Positions 46,777 to 58,516 of a stretch of DNA of 64,000 bases are shown here, piece after piece. The stretch covers positions 38,613,501 to 38,677,500 of the forward strand of contig CP136897.1 of assembly GCA_034359265.1 (NCBI GenBank), given 5' to 3'. Source of the stretch: Canna indica. Taxonomy: Eukaryota > Streptophyta > Magnoliopsida > Zingiberales > Cannaceae. The notes beneath the pieces are model-generated. The model was not told the origin of the DNA. It made no database searches and saw nothing but the letters and a program-made list of their open reading frames with translations. The number at the start of each line of letters is the position of its first letter. The first letter of the stretch is position 1. The position numbers were made by a program, and so were the translations under genes.

Positions 46777-46883
46777 ATACCAGCACTAACGCACCGGATT
46801 CCATCAGAACTCCAAAGTTAAGCGTGCTTGGGCGAGAGTAGTACTAGGATGGGTGACCCCCTGGGAAGTCCTCGTGTTGCACC
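46777..46883 (+). pseudogene. 5'-truncated 5S copy 102
   Basis: Starts at gene position 11, joined to TTTCAATT of the spacer, a different spacer breakpoint from other truncated copies. C34T, G48A show it derives from copy 100. Confidence 0.92.
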
Positions 46884-47251
46884 TTTTTTTTTACTACCTA
46901 TTTGATTGCACGACGAGATCATTTTTTTTACCAATCTTTCTAACCAAACGTTAAGGACGGACGACGTCGTCGACATAAGATTTGGCTGTCGATCGCCCGC
47001 GCGGGGCCCGCCGCAACCTCTACGGCCGGCTCGATCGACCAACCGACCCGAAAAATTAAAATATGTAAATAAAAAAGAAAAATAACATTTCAATTATTAT
47101 TTTTCGTTTAAAACGGGCGTAACTCCGTGCATTATTGTCCGATTTCATCTTTTCACGTGGCGCTAAAAGGCGTGCGAAGAGACGAAGAAAATGACCCCGA
47201 GCTATCCCTCGGACGCTCACCCTTATTAGCCGACGATCAGAAGTGCACGAA

Positions 47252-47368
47252 GGGTGCGATCATACCAGCATAAACGCACCGTATCCCATCAGAACTACGA
47301 AGTTAAGCGTGCTTGGGCGAGAGTAGTACTAGGATGGGTGACCCCCTAGGAAGTCCTCTTGTTGCACC
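47252..47368 (+). rRNA. 5S rRNA: 5S rRNA copy 103
   Basis: Complete. C20T, T21A, G31T, C46A, G97A, G108T; duplicate of copy 101. Confidence 0.94.
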
Positions 47369-47736
47369 TTTTTTTTTACTACCTATTTGATTGCACGACG
47401 AGATCATTTTTTTTACCAATCTTTCTAACCAAACGTTAAGGACGGACGACGTCGTCGATATAAAATTTGGCTGTCGATCGCCCGCGCGGGTCCCGCCGCA
47501 ACCTCCTCGGCCGGCTCGATCGACCAACCGACCCGAAAAATTAAAATTTGTAAATAAATAAGAAAAATAACATTTCAATTATTATTTTTCGTTTAAAATG
47601 GGCGTAACTCCGTGCATTATTGTCCGATTTCAGCTTTTCACGTGGCGCTAAAAGGCGCGCGAAGAGACGAAGAAAATGACCCCGAGCTATCGCTCGGACG
47701 CTCACCCTTATTAGCCGACGATCAGAAGTGCATGAC

Positions 47737-47853
47737 GGGTGCGATCATATCAGCACTAACGCACCGGATCCCATCAAAATTCCGAAGTTAAGCGTGCTTG
47801 GGCGAGAGTAGTACTAGGATGGGTGAACCCTTGGGAAGTCCTCGTGTTGCAGC
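47737..47853 (+). rRNA. 5S rRNA: 5S rRNA copy 104
   Basis: Complete. C14T, G41A, C44T, C91A, C95T, C116G. Confidence 0.94.
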
Positions 47854-48220
47854 TTTTTTTTACTACCTATTTGATTGCACGACGAGATCATTTTTTTTAC
47901 CAATCTTTCTAACCAAATGTTAAGGACGGACGACGTTGTCGACATAAAATTTGACTGTCGATCGCCCGCGCAGGGCCCTCCGCAACCTCTACGACCGTCT
48001 CGATCGACCAACCGACCCAAAAAATTAAAATTTGTAAACAAATAAGAAAAATAACATTTCAATTATTATTTTTCGTTTAAAACGGGCGTAACTCCGTGCA
48101 TTATTGTCCGATTTCAGCTTTTCACGTGGCGTTAAAAGGCGTGCGAAGAGACGAAGAAAATGACCCAGAGCTATCCCTCGGACGCTCACCCTTATTAGCC
48201 GACGATCAGAAGTGCATGAT

Positions 48221-48337
48221 GGGTGCGATCATACCAGCACTAACGCACCAGATCCCTTCAGAACTCCGAAGTTAAGCGTGCTTGGGCGAGAGTAGTACTA
48301 GGATGGGTGACCCCCTAGGAAGTCCTCGTGTTGCACC
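48221..48337 (+). rRNA. 5S rRNA: 5S rRNA copy 105
   Basis: Complete. G30A, A37T, G97A; -1 T. Confidence 0.95.
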
Positions 48338-48704
48338 TTTTTTTTTACTACCTATTTGATTGCACGACGAGATAATTTTTTTTACCAATCTTTCTAACCA
48401 AACGTTAAGGACGGACGATGTCGTCGAATAAAATTTGGCTGTCGATCGCCCGCGCGGGGCCCGCCGCAACCTCTACGTCCGGCTCGATCGACCAACCGAC
48501 CCGAAAAATTAAAATTTGTAAATAAATAAGAAAAATAACATTTCAATTATTATTTTTCTTTTAAAACGGGCGTAACTCCGTGCATTATTGTCCGATTTCA
48601 GCTTTTCACGTGGCGCTAAAAGGCGCGCGAAGAGACGAAGAAAATGACGCCGAGCTATCCCTCGGATGCTCACCCTTATTAGCCGACGATCAGAAGTGCA
48701 TGAT

Positions 48705-48821
48705 GGGTGCGATCATACCAGTACTAACGCACCGGATCCCATCAGAACTCCGAAGTTAAGCGTGCTTGAGCGAGAGTAGTACTAGGATTGGTGCCCCCCT
48801 GGGAAGTCCTCGTGTTGCACC
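48705..48821 (+). rRNA. 5S rRNA: 5S rRNA copy 106
   Basis: Complete. C18T, G65A, G85T, A90C; -1 T. Confidence 0.95.
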
Positions 48822-49189
48822 TTTTTTTTTACTACCTATTTGATTGCACGACGAGATCATTTTTTTTACCAATCTTTCTAACCAAACGTTAAGGACGGAT
48901 GACGACGTCGACATAAAATTTGGCTGTCGATCGCCCGCGCGGGGCCCGCCGCAACCTCTACGGCCGGCTCGATCGACCAACCGACCCGAAAAATTAAAAT
49001 TTGTAAATAAATAAGAAAAAAAACATTTCAATTATTATTTTTCATTTAAAACGGGCGTAACTCTGTGCATTATTGTCCGATTTCAGCTTTTCACGTGGCG
49101 CTAAAAGGCGCGCGAAGAGACGAAGAAAATGACCCCGAGCTATCCCTCGGAGGCTCACCCTTATTAGCCGACGATCAGAAGAGCATTAC

Positions 49190-49306
49190 GGGTGCGATCT
49201 TACCAACACTAACGCACCGGATCCCAGTAGAACTCCGAAGTTAAGCGTGCTTGGTGGAGAGTAGTACTAGGATGGGTGACCTCCTGGGAAGTCCTCGTGT
49301 TGCACC
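49190..49306 (+). rRNA. 5S rRNA: 5S rRNA copy 107
   Basis: Complete. A11T, G17A, T38G, C39T, G66T, C67G, C93T. Confidence 0.94.
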
Positions 49307-49674
49307 TTTTTTTTTACTACCTATTTGATTGCACGACGAGATCATTTTTTTTACCAATCTTTCTAACCAAACGTTAAGGACGGACGATGTCGTCGACATA
49401 AAATTTGACTGTCGATCGCCCGCGCGGGGCCCGCCGCAACCTCTACGGCCGTCTCGATCGACCAACCGACCCAAAAAATTAAAATTTGTAAATAAATAAG
49501 AAAAATAACATTTCAATTATTATTTTTTGTTTAAAACGGGCGTAACTCCATGCATTATTGTCCGATTTCATCTTTTCACGTGGCGCTAAAAGGCGCACGA
49601 AGAGACGAAGAAAATGACCCCGAGCTATCCCTCGGACGCTCACCCTTATTGGCCGACGATCAGAAGTGCATGAT

Positions 49675-49791
49675 GGGTGCGATCATACCAGCACTAACGC
49701 ACCGAATCCCATCAGAACTCCGAAGTTAAGTGTGCTTGGGCGAGAGTAGTACTAGGATGGGTGACCCCCTAGGAAGTCCTCGTGTTGCACC
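49675..49791 (+). rRNA. 5S rRNA: 5S rRNA copy 108
   Basis: Complete. G31A, C57T, G97A; -1 T. Confidence 0.95.
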
Positions 49792-50159
49792 TTTTTTTTT
49801 ACTACCTAATTGATTGCACGACGAGATCATTTTTTTTACCAATCTTTCTAACCAAACGTTAAGGACGGACGACGTCGTCGACATAAAATTTGGCTGTCGA
49901 TCGCACGCGCGGGGCCCGCCGCAACCTCTACGTCCGGCTTGATCGACCAACCGACCCGAAAAATTAAAATTTGTAAATAAATAAGAAAAATAACATTTCA
50001 ATTATTATTTTTCATTTAAAACGGGCGTAACTCCGTGCATTATTGTCCGATTTTAGCTTTTCACGTGGCGCTAAAAGGCGCGCGAAGAGACGAAGAAAAT
50101 GACCCCGAGCTATCCCTCGGACGCTCACCCGTATTAGCCGACGATCAGAAGTGCATAAC

Positions 50160-50276
50160 GGTTGCGATCATACCAGCACTAACGCATCAGATCCCATCAG
50201 AACTCCGAAGTTAAGCGTGCTTGGGCGACAGTAGTACTAGGATGGGTGACCCCCTGGGAAGTCCTCGTGTTGCACC
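50160..50276 (+). rRNA. 5S rRNA: 5S rRNA copy 109
   Basis: Complete. G3T, C28T, G30A, G70C. T-tract starts TA then T8. Confidence 0.95.
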
Positions 50277-50645
50277 TATTTTTTTTACTACCTATTTGAT
50301 TGCACGACGAGATCATTTTTTTTACCAATCTTTCTAACCAAACGTTAAGGACGGACGACGTCGTCGACATAAAATTTGGCTGTCGATCGCCCGCGCGGGG
50401 CCCGCCGCAACCTCTACGGACGGCTCGATCGACCAACCGACCCGAAAAATTAAAATTAGTAAATAAATAAGAAAAATAACATTTCAATTATTATTTTTCG
50501 TTTAAAACGGGCGTAACTCCGTGCATTATTGTCCGATTTTAGCTTTTCACGTGGCGATGAAAGGCGCGCGAAGAGACGAAGAAAATGACCCCGAGCTGTC
50601 CCTCGGACGCTCACCCTTATTAGCCGACGATCAGAACTGCATGAC

Positions 50646-50761
50646 GGGTGCGATCATACCAGCACTAATGCACTGGATCCCATCAGAACTCCGAAGTTAA
50701 GCGTGCTTGGGCGAGAGTAGTACTAGGATGGGTGACCCCCTGGAAGTCCTCGTGTTGCACT
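50646..50761 (+). rRNA. 5S rRNA: 5S rRNA copy 110
   Basis: 116 nt: one G lost from GGG(97-99). C24T, C29T, C117T. Edge-type terminator and spacer resume here. Confidence 0.93.
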
Positions 50762-51128
50762 TGTTTTTTTACTACCTATTTGATTGCACGACGAGATCAT
50801 TTTTTTACCAATATTTCTAACCAAACGTTAAGGACGGACGACGTCGTCGCCATAAATCTTAGCTGTCGATCGCCCGCGCGGGGCCCGCCGCAACCTCTAC
50901 GGCCGGCTCGATCGACCAACCGACACGAAAAATTAAAATTTGAAAATAAATAAGAAAAATAACATTTCAATTATTATTTTTCGTTTAAAACGGGCGTAAC
51001 TCTGTGCATTATTGTCCGATTTCAGCTTTTCACGTTGCGCTGAAAGGCGCGTGAAGAGACGAAGAAAATGACCCCGAGCTGTCCCTCGGATGCTCACCCT
51101 TATTAGCCGACGATCAGAAGTGCATGAC

Positions 51129-51245
51129 GGGTGCAATCATACCACCACTAACGCACCGGATCCCATCAGAACTCCGAAGTTAAGCGTGTTTGGGCGAGAG
51201 TAGTACTAGGATGGGTGACCCCGTGAGAAGTTCTCGTGTTGCACC
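51129..51245 (+). rRNA. 5S rRNA: 5S rRNA copy 111
   Basis: Complete. G7A, G17C, C61T, C95G, G98A, C104T. The spacer after it lacks the CGCGGGGCC part of the GC-rich block. Confidence 0.95.
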
Positions 51246-51604
51246 TTTTCTTTTTACTACTTATTTGATTGCACGACGAGATCATTTTTTTTACTAATCT
51301 TTCTAACCAAACGTTAAGGACGGACGACGTCGTCGCCATAAAATTTGGCTGTCGATCGCCCGCCGCAACCTCCACGGCCGGCTCGATCGACCAACCGACC
51401 CGAAAAATTAAAATTTATAAATAAATAAGAAATATAAAATTTCAATTATTATTTTTCGTTTAAAACGGGCGTAACTCCGTGCATTATTGTCCGATTTCAG
51501 CTTTTCACGTGGCGCTGAAAGGCGTGCAAAGAGACGAAGAAAATGACCCCCGAACTCTCCCTCAGACGCTCGCCCTTATTAGCCGACGATCAGAAGTGCA
51601 TATC

Positions 51605-51721
51605 AGGTGCGATTATACCAGCACTAACGCAACGGATCCCATTAGAACTCTGAAGTTAAGCGTGCTTGGGCGAGAGTAGTACTAGGATGGGTGACCCCTT
51701 GGGAAGTCCTCGTGTTGCACC
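51605..51721 (+). rRNA. 5S rRNA: 5S rRNA copy 112
   Basis: Complete. G1A, C10T, C28A, C39T, C47T, C95T. Confidence 0.94.
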
Positions 51722-52089
51722 TTTTTTTTAACTACCTATTTGATTGCACTAGGAGATCATTTTTTTTACTGATCTTTCTAACCAAAAGTTAAGGACGGAC
51801 GACGTCGTCGCCATAAATCTTGGTTGTCGATCGCCCGCGCGGGGCCCGCCGCAACTTCTACGGCCGGCTCGATCGACCAACCAACCCGAAAAATTAAATA
51901 TTGTAAATAAATAAGAAAAATAACGTTTCAATTATTATTTTTCGTTTAAAACGGGCGTAACTCCGTGCATTATTGTCCGATTTCAGCTTTTCACGTGGCG
52001 CTGAAAGGCGCGCAAAGAGACGAAGAAAATGACCCCGAGCTATCCCTCGGACGCTCACCCTTATTAGCCGACGATCAGAAGTGCATGAC

Positions 52090-52206
52090 GGGTGCGATCA
52101 TACCACCACTAACGCACCGGATCCCATCAGAACTCCGAAGTTAAGCGTGTTTGGGCGAGAGTAGTACTAGGATGGGTGACCCCGTGGGAAGTTCTCGTGT
52201 TGCACC
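52090..52206 (+). rRNA. 5S rRNA: 5S rRNA copy 113
   Basis: Complete. G17C, C61T, C95G, C104T; same variants in copy 124. Confidence 0.95.
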
Positions 52207-52565
52207 TTTTCTTTTTACAACCTATTTGATTGCACGACGAGATCATTTTTTTTACTAATCTTTCTAACCAAACGTTAAGGACGGACGACGTCGTCGCCAT
52301 AAAATTTGGCTGTCGATCGCCCGCCGCAACCTCTTCGGCCGGCTCGATCGACCAACCGACCCGAAAAATTAAAATTTATAAATAAATAAGAAAAATAACA
52401 TTTCAATTATTATTTTTCGTTTAAAACGGGCGTAACTCCGTGCATTATTGTCCGATTTCAGCTTTTCACGTGGCACTGAAAGGCGTGCAAAGAGACGAAG
52501 AAAATGACCCTCGAACTCTCCCTCAGACGCTCGCCCTTATTAGCCGACGATCAGAAGTGCATATC

Positions 52566-52682
52566 GGGTGCGATTATACCAGCACTAACGCAACGGATCC
52601 CATCAGAACTCTGAAGTTAAGCGTGCTTGGGCGAGAGTAGTACTAGGATGGGTGACCCCTTGGGAAGTCCTCGTGTTGCACC
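52566..52682 (+). rRNA. 5S rRNA: 5S rRNA copy 114
   Basis: Complete. C10T, C28A, C47T, C95T. Confidence 0.95.
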
Positions 52683-52881
52683 TTTTTTTTAACTACCTAT
52701 TTGATTGCACGACGAGATCATTTTTTTTACTGATCTTTCTAACCAAAAGTTAAGGACGGACGACGTCGTCGCCATAAATCTTGGCTGTCGATCGCCCGCG
52801 CGGGGCCCGCCGCAACTTCTACGGCCGGCTCGATCGACCAACCAACCCGAAAAATTAAAATTTGAAAATAAATAAGAAAAA

Positions 52882-52978
52882 TAACGCAACGGATCCCATC
52901 AGAACTCTGAAGTTAAGCGTGCTTGGGCGAGAGTAGTACTAGGATGGGTGACCCCTTGGGAAGTCCTCGTGTTGCACC
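52882..52978 (+). pseudogene. 5'-truncated 5S copy 115 (from position 21)
   Basis: The spacer AAAAATAAC runs into GCAACGG at gene position 21-24 through a shared TAAC, removing the first 20 nt. C28A, C47T, C95T show it came from copy 114. Confidence 0.9.
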
Positions 52979-53346
52979 TTTTTTTTAACTACCTATTTGA
53001 TTGCACGACGAGATCATTTTTTTTACTGATCTTTCTAACCAAAAGTTAAGGACGGACGTCGTCGTCGCCATAAATCTTGGCTGTCTATCGCCCGCGCGGG
53101 GCCCGCCGCAACTTCTACGGCCGGCTCGATCGACCAACCAACCCGAAAAATTAAAATTTGTAAATAAATAAGAAAAATAACGTTTCAATTATTATTTTTA
53201 GTTTAAAACGGGCGTAACTCCGTGCATTATTGTCCGATTTCAGCTTTTCACGTGGCGCTGAAAGGCGCGCAAAGAGACGAAGAAAATGCCCCCGAACTCT
53301 CCCTCAGACGCTCACCCTTATTAGCCGACGATCAGAAGTGCATATC

Positions 53347-53463
53347 GGGTGTGATAATACCAGCACTAACGCACCGGATCCCATCAGAACTCCGAAGTTA
53401 AGGGTGCTTGGGCGAGAGTAGTACTTGGATGGGTGACCCCTTGGGAAGTCCTCGCGTTGCACC
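53347..53463 (+). rRNA. 5S rRNA: 5S rRNA copy 116
   Basis: Complete. C6T, C10A, C57G, A80T, C95T, T109C; same family as copies 125 and 130. Confidence 0.94.
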
Positions 53464-53666
53464 TTTTTTTTTACTACCTATTTGATTGCACGACTAGAAC
53501 ATTTTTTTTACCAATCTTTCTAACCAAACGTTAAGGACGGACGACGTCGTCGTCATAAATCTTGGCTGTCGATCGCCTGCGCTAGGCCGGCCGCAACCTC
53601 TACTGCCGGCTCGATCGACCAACCGTCCCGAAAAATTAAAATTTGTAAAAAAATAAGAAAAATAAC

Positions 53667-53773
53667 ATACCAGCACTAACGCAACGGATCCCATCAGAAC
53701 TCCGAAGTTAAGCGTGCTTGGGCGAGAGTAGTACTAGGATGGGTGACCCCCTGGGAAGTCCTCGTGTTGTACC
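53667..53773 (+). pseudogene. 5'-truncated 5S copy 117
   Basis: Starts at gene position 11 after AAGAAAAATAAC. C28A, C114T. Same arrangement as copies 126 and 131, each following a copy-116-type gene. Confidence 0.9.
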
Positions 53774-54143
53774 TTTTTTTTTTTACTACCTATTTGATTT
53801 CACGGCGAGATCATTTTTTTTACCAATCTTTCTAACCAAACGTTAAGGACGGACGACGTCGTTGCCATAAATCTTGGCTGTCGATCGCCCGCGCGGGGCC
53901 CGCCGCAACCTCTACGGCCTGCTCGATCGACCAACTAACCCGAAAAATTAAAATTTGTAAATAAATAAGAAAAATAACATTTCAATTATTATTTTTCGTT
54001 TAAAACGGGCGTAACTCCGTGCATTATTGTCCGATTTCAGCTTTTCACGTGGCGCTAAAAGGCGCGCGAAGAGACGAAGAAAATGACCCCGAGCTATCCC
54101 TCGGACGCTCACCCTTATTAGCCGACGATCAGAAGTTCATGAC

Positions 54144-54260
54144 GGGTGCTTTCATACCAGCACTAACGCACCGGATCCCATCAGAACTCCGAAGTTAAGC
54201 GTGCTTGGGCGAGAGTAGTACTAGGATGGGTGACCCCTTGGGAAGTCCTCGTGTTGCACC
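54144..54260 (+). rRNA. 5S rRNA: 5S rRNA copy 118 (G7T/A8T type)
   Basis: Complete. G7T, A8T, C95T. Confidence 0.95.
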
Positions 54261-54628
54261 TTTTTTTTTACTACCTATTTGATTGCACGACGAGATCATT
54301 TTTTTTACCAATCTTTCTAACCAAACGTTAAGGACGGACGACGTCGTCGACATAAAATTTGACTGTCGATCGCCCGCGCGGGGCCCGCCGCAACCTCTAC
54401 GGCCGTCTCAATCGACCAACCGACCCGAAAAATTAAAATTTGTAAATAAATAAGAAAAATAACATTTCAATTATTATTTTTCGTTTAAAACGGGCGTAAC
54501 TCCGTGCATTATTGTCCGATTTCAGCTTTTCACGTGGCGCTAAAAGGCGCGCGAAGAGACGAAGAAAATGACCCCGAGCTATCCCTCGGACGCTCAACCT
54601 TATTAGCCGACGATCAGAAGTTCATGAC

Positions 54629-54745
54629 GGGTGCTTTCATACCAGCACTAACGCACCGGATCCCATCAGAACTCCGAAGTTAAGCGTGCTTGGGCGTGAG
54701 TAGTACTAGGATGGGTGACCCCCTGGGAAGTCCTCATGTTGCACC
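54629..54745 (+). rRNA. 5S rRNA: 5S rRNA copy 119 (G7T/A8T type)
   Basis: Complete. G7T, A8T, A69T, G108A. T-tract interrupted by G (T6-G-T3). Confidence 0.95.
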
Positions 54746-54972
54746 TTTTTTGTTTACTACCTATTTGATTGCACGACGAGATCATTTTTTTTACCAATCT
54801 TTTTAACCAAACGTTAAGGACGAACGACGTCGTCGACATAAAATTTGGCTGTCGATCGCCCGCGCGGGGCCCGCCGCAACCTCTACGGCCGGCTCGATCG
54901 ACCAACCGACCCGAAAAATTAAAATTTGTAAATAAATAAGAAAAATAACATTTCAATTATTATTTTTCGTTT

Positions 54973-55288
54973 AAAACGGGCGTAACTCCGTGCATTATTG
55001 TCCGATTTCAGCTTTTCACGTGGCGCTAAAAGGCGCGCGAAGAGACGAAGAAAATGACCCCGAGCTGTCCCTCGGACGCTCACCCTTATTAGCCGACGAT
55101 CAGAAGTGCATGACGGGTGCGATCATACCAAAAACGGGCGTAACTCCGTGCATTATTGTCCGATTTCAGCTTTTCACGTGGCGCTAAAAGGCGCGCGAAG
55201 AGACGAAGAAAATGACCCCGAGCTATCCCTCGGACGCTCACCCTTATTAGCCGACGATCAGAAGTGCATAACGGTTGCGATCATACCA
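54973..55288 (+). repeat. 158-bp duplication of distal spacer plus gene start
   Basis: 54973-55130 and 55131-55288 both run from AAAACGGGCG to GATCATACCA. The first ends in a 16-nt gene stub; the second leads into full copy 121. Confidence 0.9.
55115..55130 (+). pseudogene. 16-nt 5' stub of 5S, copy 120
   Basis: GGGTGCGATCATACCA then AAAACGGGCG of the distal spacer. Retains a TATA-like box and start site but no gene body. Confidence 0.9.
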
Positions 55289-55389
55289 GCACTAACGCAT
55301 CAGATCCCATCAGAACTCCGAAGTTAAGTGTGCTTGGGCGAGAGTAGTACTAGGATGGGTGACCCCCTGGGAAGTCCTCGTGTTGCACC
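55273..55389 (+). rRNA. 5S rRNA: 5S rRNA copy 121
   Basis: Complete. G3T, C28T, G30A, C57T. T-tract interrupted by G. Confidence 0.95.
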
Positions 55390-55616
55390 TTTTTTGTTTA
55401 CTACCTATTTGATTGCACGACGAGATCATTTTTTTTACCAATCTTTCTAACCAAACGTTAAGGACGGACGACGTCGTCGTCATAAATCTTCGCTGTCGAT
55501 CGCCCGCGCGGGGCCCGCCGCAACCTCTACGGCCGGCTCGATCGACCAACCGACCCGAAAAATTAAAATTTGTAAATAAATAAGAAAAATAACATTTCAA
55601 TTATTATTTTTCGTTT

Positions 55617-55932
55617 AAAACGGGCGTAACTCCGTGCATTATTGTTCGATTTCAGCTTTTCACGTGGCGCTAAAAGGCGCGCGAAGAGACAAAGAAAATG
55701 ACCCCGAGCTATCCCTCAGACGCTCACCCTTATTAGCCGACGATCAGAAGTGCATGACGGGTGCGATCATACCAAAAACGGGCGTAACTCCGTGCATTAT
55801 TGTCCGATTTCCGCTTTTCACGTGGCGCTGAAAGGCGCGCGAAGAGACGAAGAAAATGACCCCGAGCTGTCCCTCGGACGCTCACCCTTATTAGCCGACG
55901 ATCAGAACTGCATGATGGGTGTGATCATACCA
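55617..55932 (+). repeat. Second 158-bp duplication of distal spacer plus gene start
   Basis: 55617-55774 and 55775-55932 repeat the arrangement found 644 bp upstream with the same junction, so the chimeric unit was copied as a whole. Confidence 0.9.
55759..55774 (+). pseudogene. 16-nt 5' stub of 5S, copy 122
   Basis: Same stub and junction as copy 120. Confidence 0.9.
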
Positions 55933-56032
55933 GAACTAATGCACTGGATCCCATCAGAACTCCGAAGTTAAGCGTGCTTGGGCGAGAGTCGTACTAGGAT
56001 GGGTGACCCCCTGGAAGTCCTCGTGTTGCACT
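55917..56032 (+). rRNA. 5S rRNA: 5S rRNA copy 123
   Basis: 116 nt: one G lost from GGG(97-99), as in copy 110. C6T, C18A, C24T, C29T, A74C, C117T; -1 T. Confidence 0.93.
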
Positions 56033-56400
56033 TGTTTTTTTACTACCTATTTGATTGCACGACGAGATCATTTTTTTTACCAATCTTTCTAACCAAACGT
56101 TAAGGACGGACGACGTCGTCGCCATAAATCTTGGCTGTCGATCGCCCCCGCGGGGCCCGCCGCATCCTCTACGGCCGGCTCGATCGACCAACCGACACAA
56201 AAAATTAAAAATTGAAAATAAATAAGAAAAATAACATTTCAATTATTATTTTTCGTTTAAAACGGGCGTAACTCCGTGCATTATTGTCCGATTTCAGCTT
56301 TTCACGTTGCGCTGAAAGGCGCGTGAAGAGACGAAGAAAATGACCCAGAGCTGTCCCTCGGACGCTCACCCTTATTAGCCGACGATCAGAAGTGCATGAC

Positions 56401-56517
56401 GGGTGCGATCATACCACCACTAACGCACCGGATCCCATCAGAACTCCGAAGTTAAGCGTGTTTGGGCGAGAGTAGTACTAGGATGGGTGACCCCGTGGGA
56501 AGTTCTCGTGTTGCACC
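56401..56517 (+). rRNA. 5S rRNA: 5S rRNA copy 124
   Basis: Complete. G17C, C61T, C95G, C104T. Confidence 0.95.
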
Positions 56518-56886
56518 TTTTTTTTTTACTACCTATTTGATTGCACGACGAGATCATTTTTTTTACCAATCTTTCTAACCAAACGTTAAGGACGGACGAC
56601 GTCGTCGACATAAGATTTGGCTGTCGATCGCCCGCGCGGGGCCCGCCGCAACCTCTACGGCCGGCTCGATCGACCAACCAACGCGAAAAACTAAAATTTG
56701 TAAATAAATAAGAAAAATAACGTTTTAATTATTATTTTTCGTTTAAAACGGGCGTAACTCCGTGCATTATTGTCCGATTTCAGCTTTTCACGTGGCGCTG
56801 AAAGGGGCGCAAAGTGACGAAGAAAATGCCCCCGAACTCTCCCTCGGACGCTCACCCTTATTAGCCGACGATCAGAAGTGCATATC

Positions 56887-57003
56887 GGGTGTGATAATAC
56901 CAGCACTAACACACTGGATCCCATCAGAACTCCGAAGTTAAGGGTGCTTGGGCGAGAGTAGTACTTGGATGGGTGACCCCTTGGGAAGTCCTCGCGTTGC
57001 ACC
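56887..57003 (+). rRNA. 5S rRNA: 5S rRNA copy 125
   Basis: Complete. C6T, C10A, G25A, C29T, C57G, A80T, C95T, T109C. Confidence 0.94.
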
Positions 57004-57206
57004 TTTTTTTTTACTACCTATTTGATTGCACGACGAGATCATTTTTTTTACCAATCTTTCTAACCAAACGTTAAGGACGGACGACGTCGTCGTCATAAAT
57101 CTTGGCTGTCGATCGCCTGCGCTAGGCCGGCCGCAACCTCTACGGCCGGCTCGATCGACCAACTGACCTGAAAAATTAAAATTTGTAAAAAAATAAGAAA
57201 AATAAC

Positions 57207-57312
57207 ATACCAGCACTAACGCACCGGATCCCATCAGAACTCTGAAGTTAAGCGTGCTTGGGCGAGAGTAGTACTAGGATGGGTGACCCCCTGGAAGTCC
57301 TCGTGTTGTACA
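57207..57312 (+). pseudogene. 5'-truncated 5S copy 126
   Basis: Starts at gene position 11. One G lost from GGG(97-99); C47T, C114T, C117A. Confidence 0.9.
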
Positions 57313-57681
57313 TTTTTTTTTTACTACCTATTTGATTTCACGACGAGTTCATTTTTTTTACCAATCTTTCTAACGAAACATTAAGGACGGACGACGTCTT
57401 CGCCGTAAATCTTGGCTGTCGATCGCCCGCGCGGGGCCCGCCGCAACCTCTACGGCCGGCTCGATCGACCAACTAACCCGAAAAATTAAAATTTGTAAAT
57501 AAATAAGAAAAATAACATTTCAGTTATTATTTTTCGTTTAAAACGGGCGTAACTCCGTGCATTATTGTCCGATTTCAGCTTTTCACGTGCCGCTGAAAGG
57601 CGCGCGAAGAGACGAAGAAAATGACCCCGAGCTGTCCCTCGGACGCTCACCCATATTAGCCGACGATCAGAAGTGCATGAA

Positions 57682-57798
57682 GGGTGCGATCATACCAGCA
57701 CTAACGCACCGGATCCCATAAGAACTTCGAAGTTAAGCGTGCTTGCGCGAGAGTAGTACTAGGATGGGTGACCCCTAGGGAAGTACTCGTGTTGCACC
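57682..57798 (+). rRNA. 5S rRNA: 5S rRNA copy 127
   Basis: Complete. C39A, C46T, G65C, C95T, T96A, C104A; -1 base A. An extra C precedes the T-tract. Confidence 0.94.
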
Positions 57799-58166
57799 CT
57801 TTTTTTTACTACCTATTTGATTGCACAACGAGATCATTTTTTTTACTAATCTTTCTAACGAAACGTTAAGGACGGACGACGTCGTCGCCATAAAATTTGG
57901 CTGTCGATCGCCCGCGCGGGGCCCGCCGCAACCTCTACGGCCGGCTCGATCGACCAACCGACGCGAAAAATTAAAATTTGTAAATAAATAAGAAAAATAA
58001 CATTTCAATTATTATTTTTCGTTTAAAACGGTCGTAACTCCGTGCAATATTGTCCGATTTCAATTTTTCACGTGGCGCTGAAAGGCGCGCAAAGAGACGA
58101 AGAAAACGACCCCGAGCTGTCCCTCGGACGCAAAACCTTATTAGCCGACGATCAGAAGTGCATGAC

Positions 58167-58283
58167 GGGTTCGATCATACCAGCACTAACGCACCGGATC
58201 CCTTCAGAACTCCGAAGTTAAGCGTGCTTGGGAGAGAGTAGTACTAGGATGGGTGACTGCCTGGAAAGTCCTCGTGTTGCACC
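58167..58283 (+). rRNA. 5S rRNA: 5S rRNA copy 128
   Basis: Complete. G5T, A37T, C67A, C92T, C93G, G99A. Only 91 bp of spacer follow before broken copy 129. Confidence 0.94.
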
Positions 58284-58374
58284 TTTTTTTTTTCTACGTA
58301 TTTGATTGCACGACGACATCATTTTTTTTACCAATCTTTATAACCAAACATTAAGGACGGATGACGTCGTCGCC

Positions 58375-58420
58375 ATACTAGCACTAACGCACCAGATCCC
58401 ATCAGAACTCAGAAGTTAAG
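58375..58420 (+). pseudogene. Internal 5S fragment, copy 129 (46 nt)
   Basis: Gene positions 11-56 with C15T, G30A, C47A. On the left a shared CATA joins proximal spacer (GTCGTCGC); on the right a GTG joins distal spacer (GTGGCGCTGAAAGG). Both gene ends are missing. Confidence 0.9.
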
Positions 58421-58516
58421 AGTGGCGCTGAAAGGCGCACAAAGAGACGAAGAAAATGCCCCCGAACTCTCCCTCGGACGCTCACCCTTATTAGCCGACG
58501 ATCAGAAGTGCATATC

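Larger units (their letters stand above)
45963..47570 (+). repeat. 804-bp tandem duplication of two units
   Basis: 45963-46766 repeats as 46767-47570, including ACATAAGATTTGG and all six variants of copies 101/103. Only the start of the second copy's first gene is missing. Confidence 0.9.
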
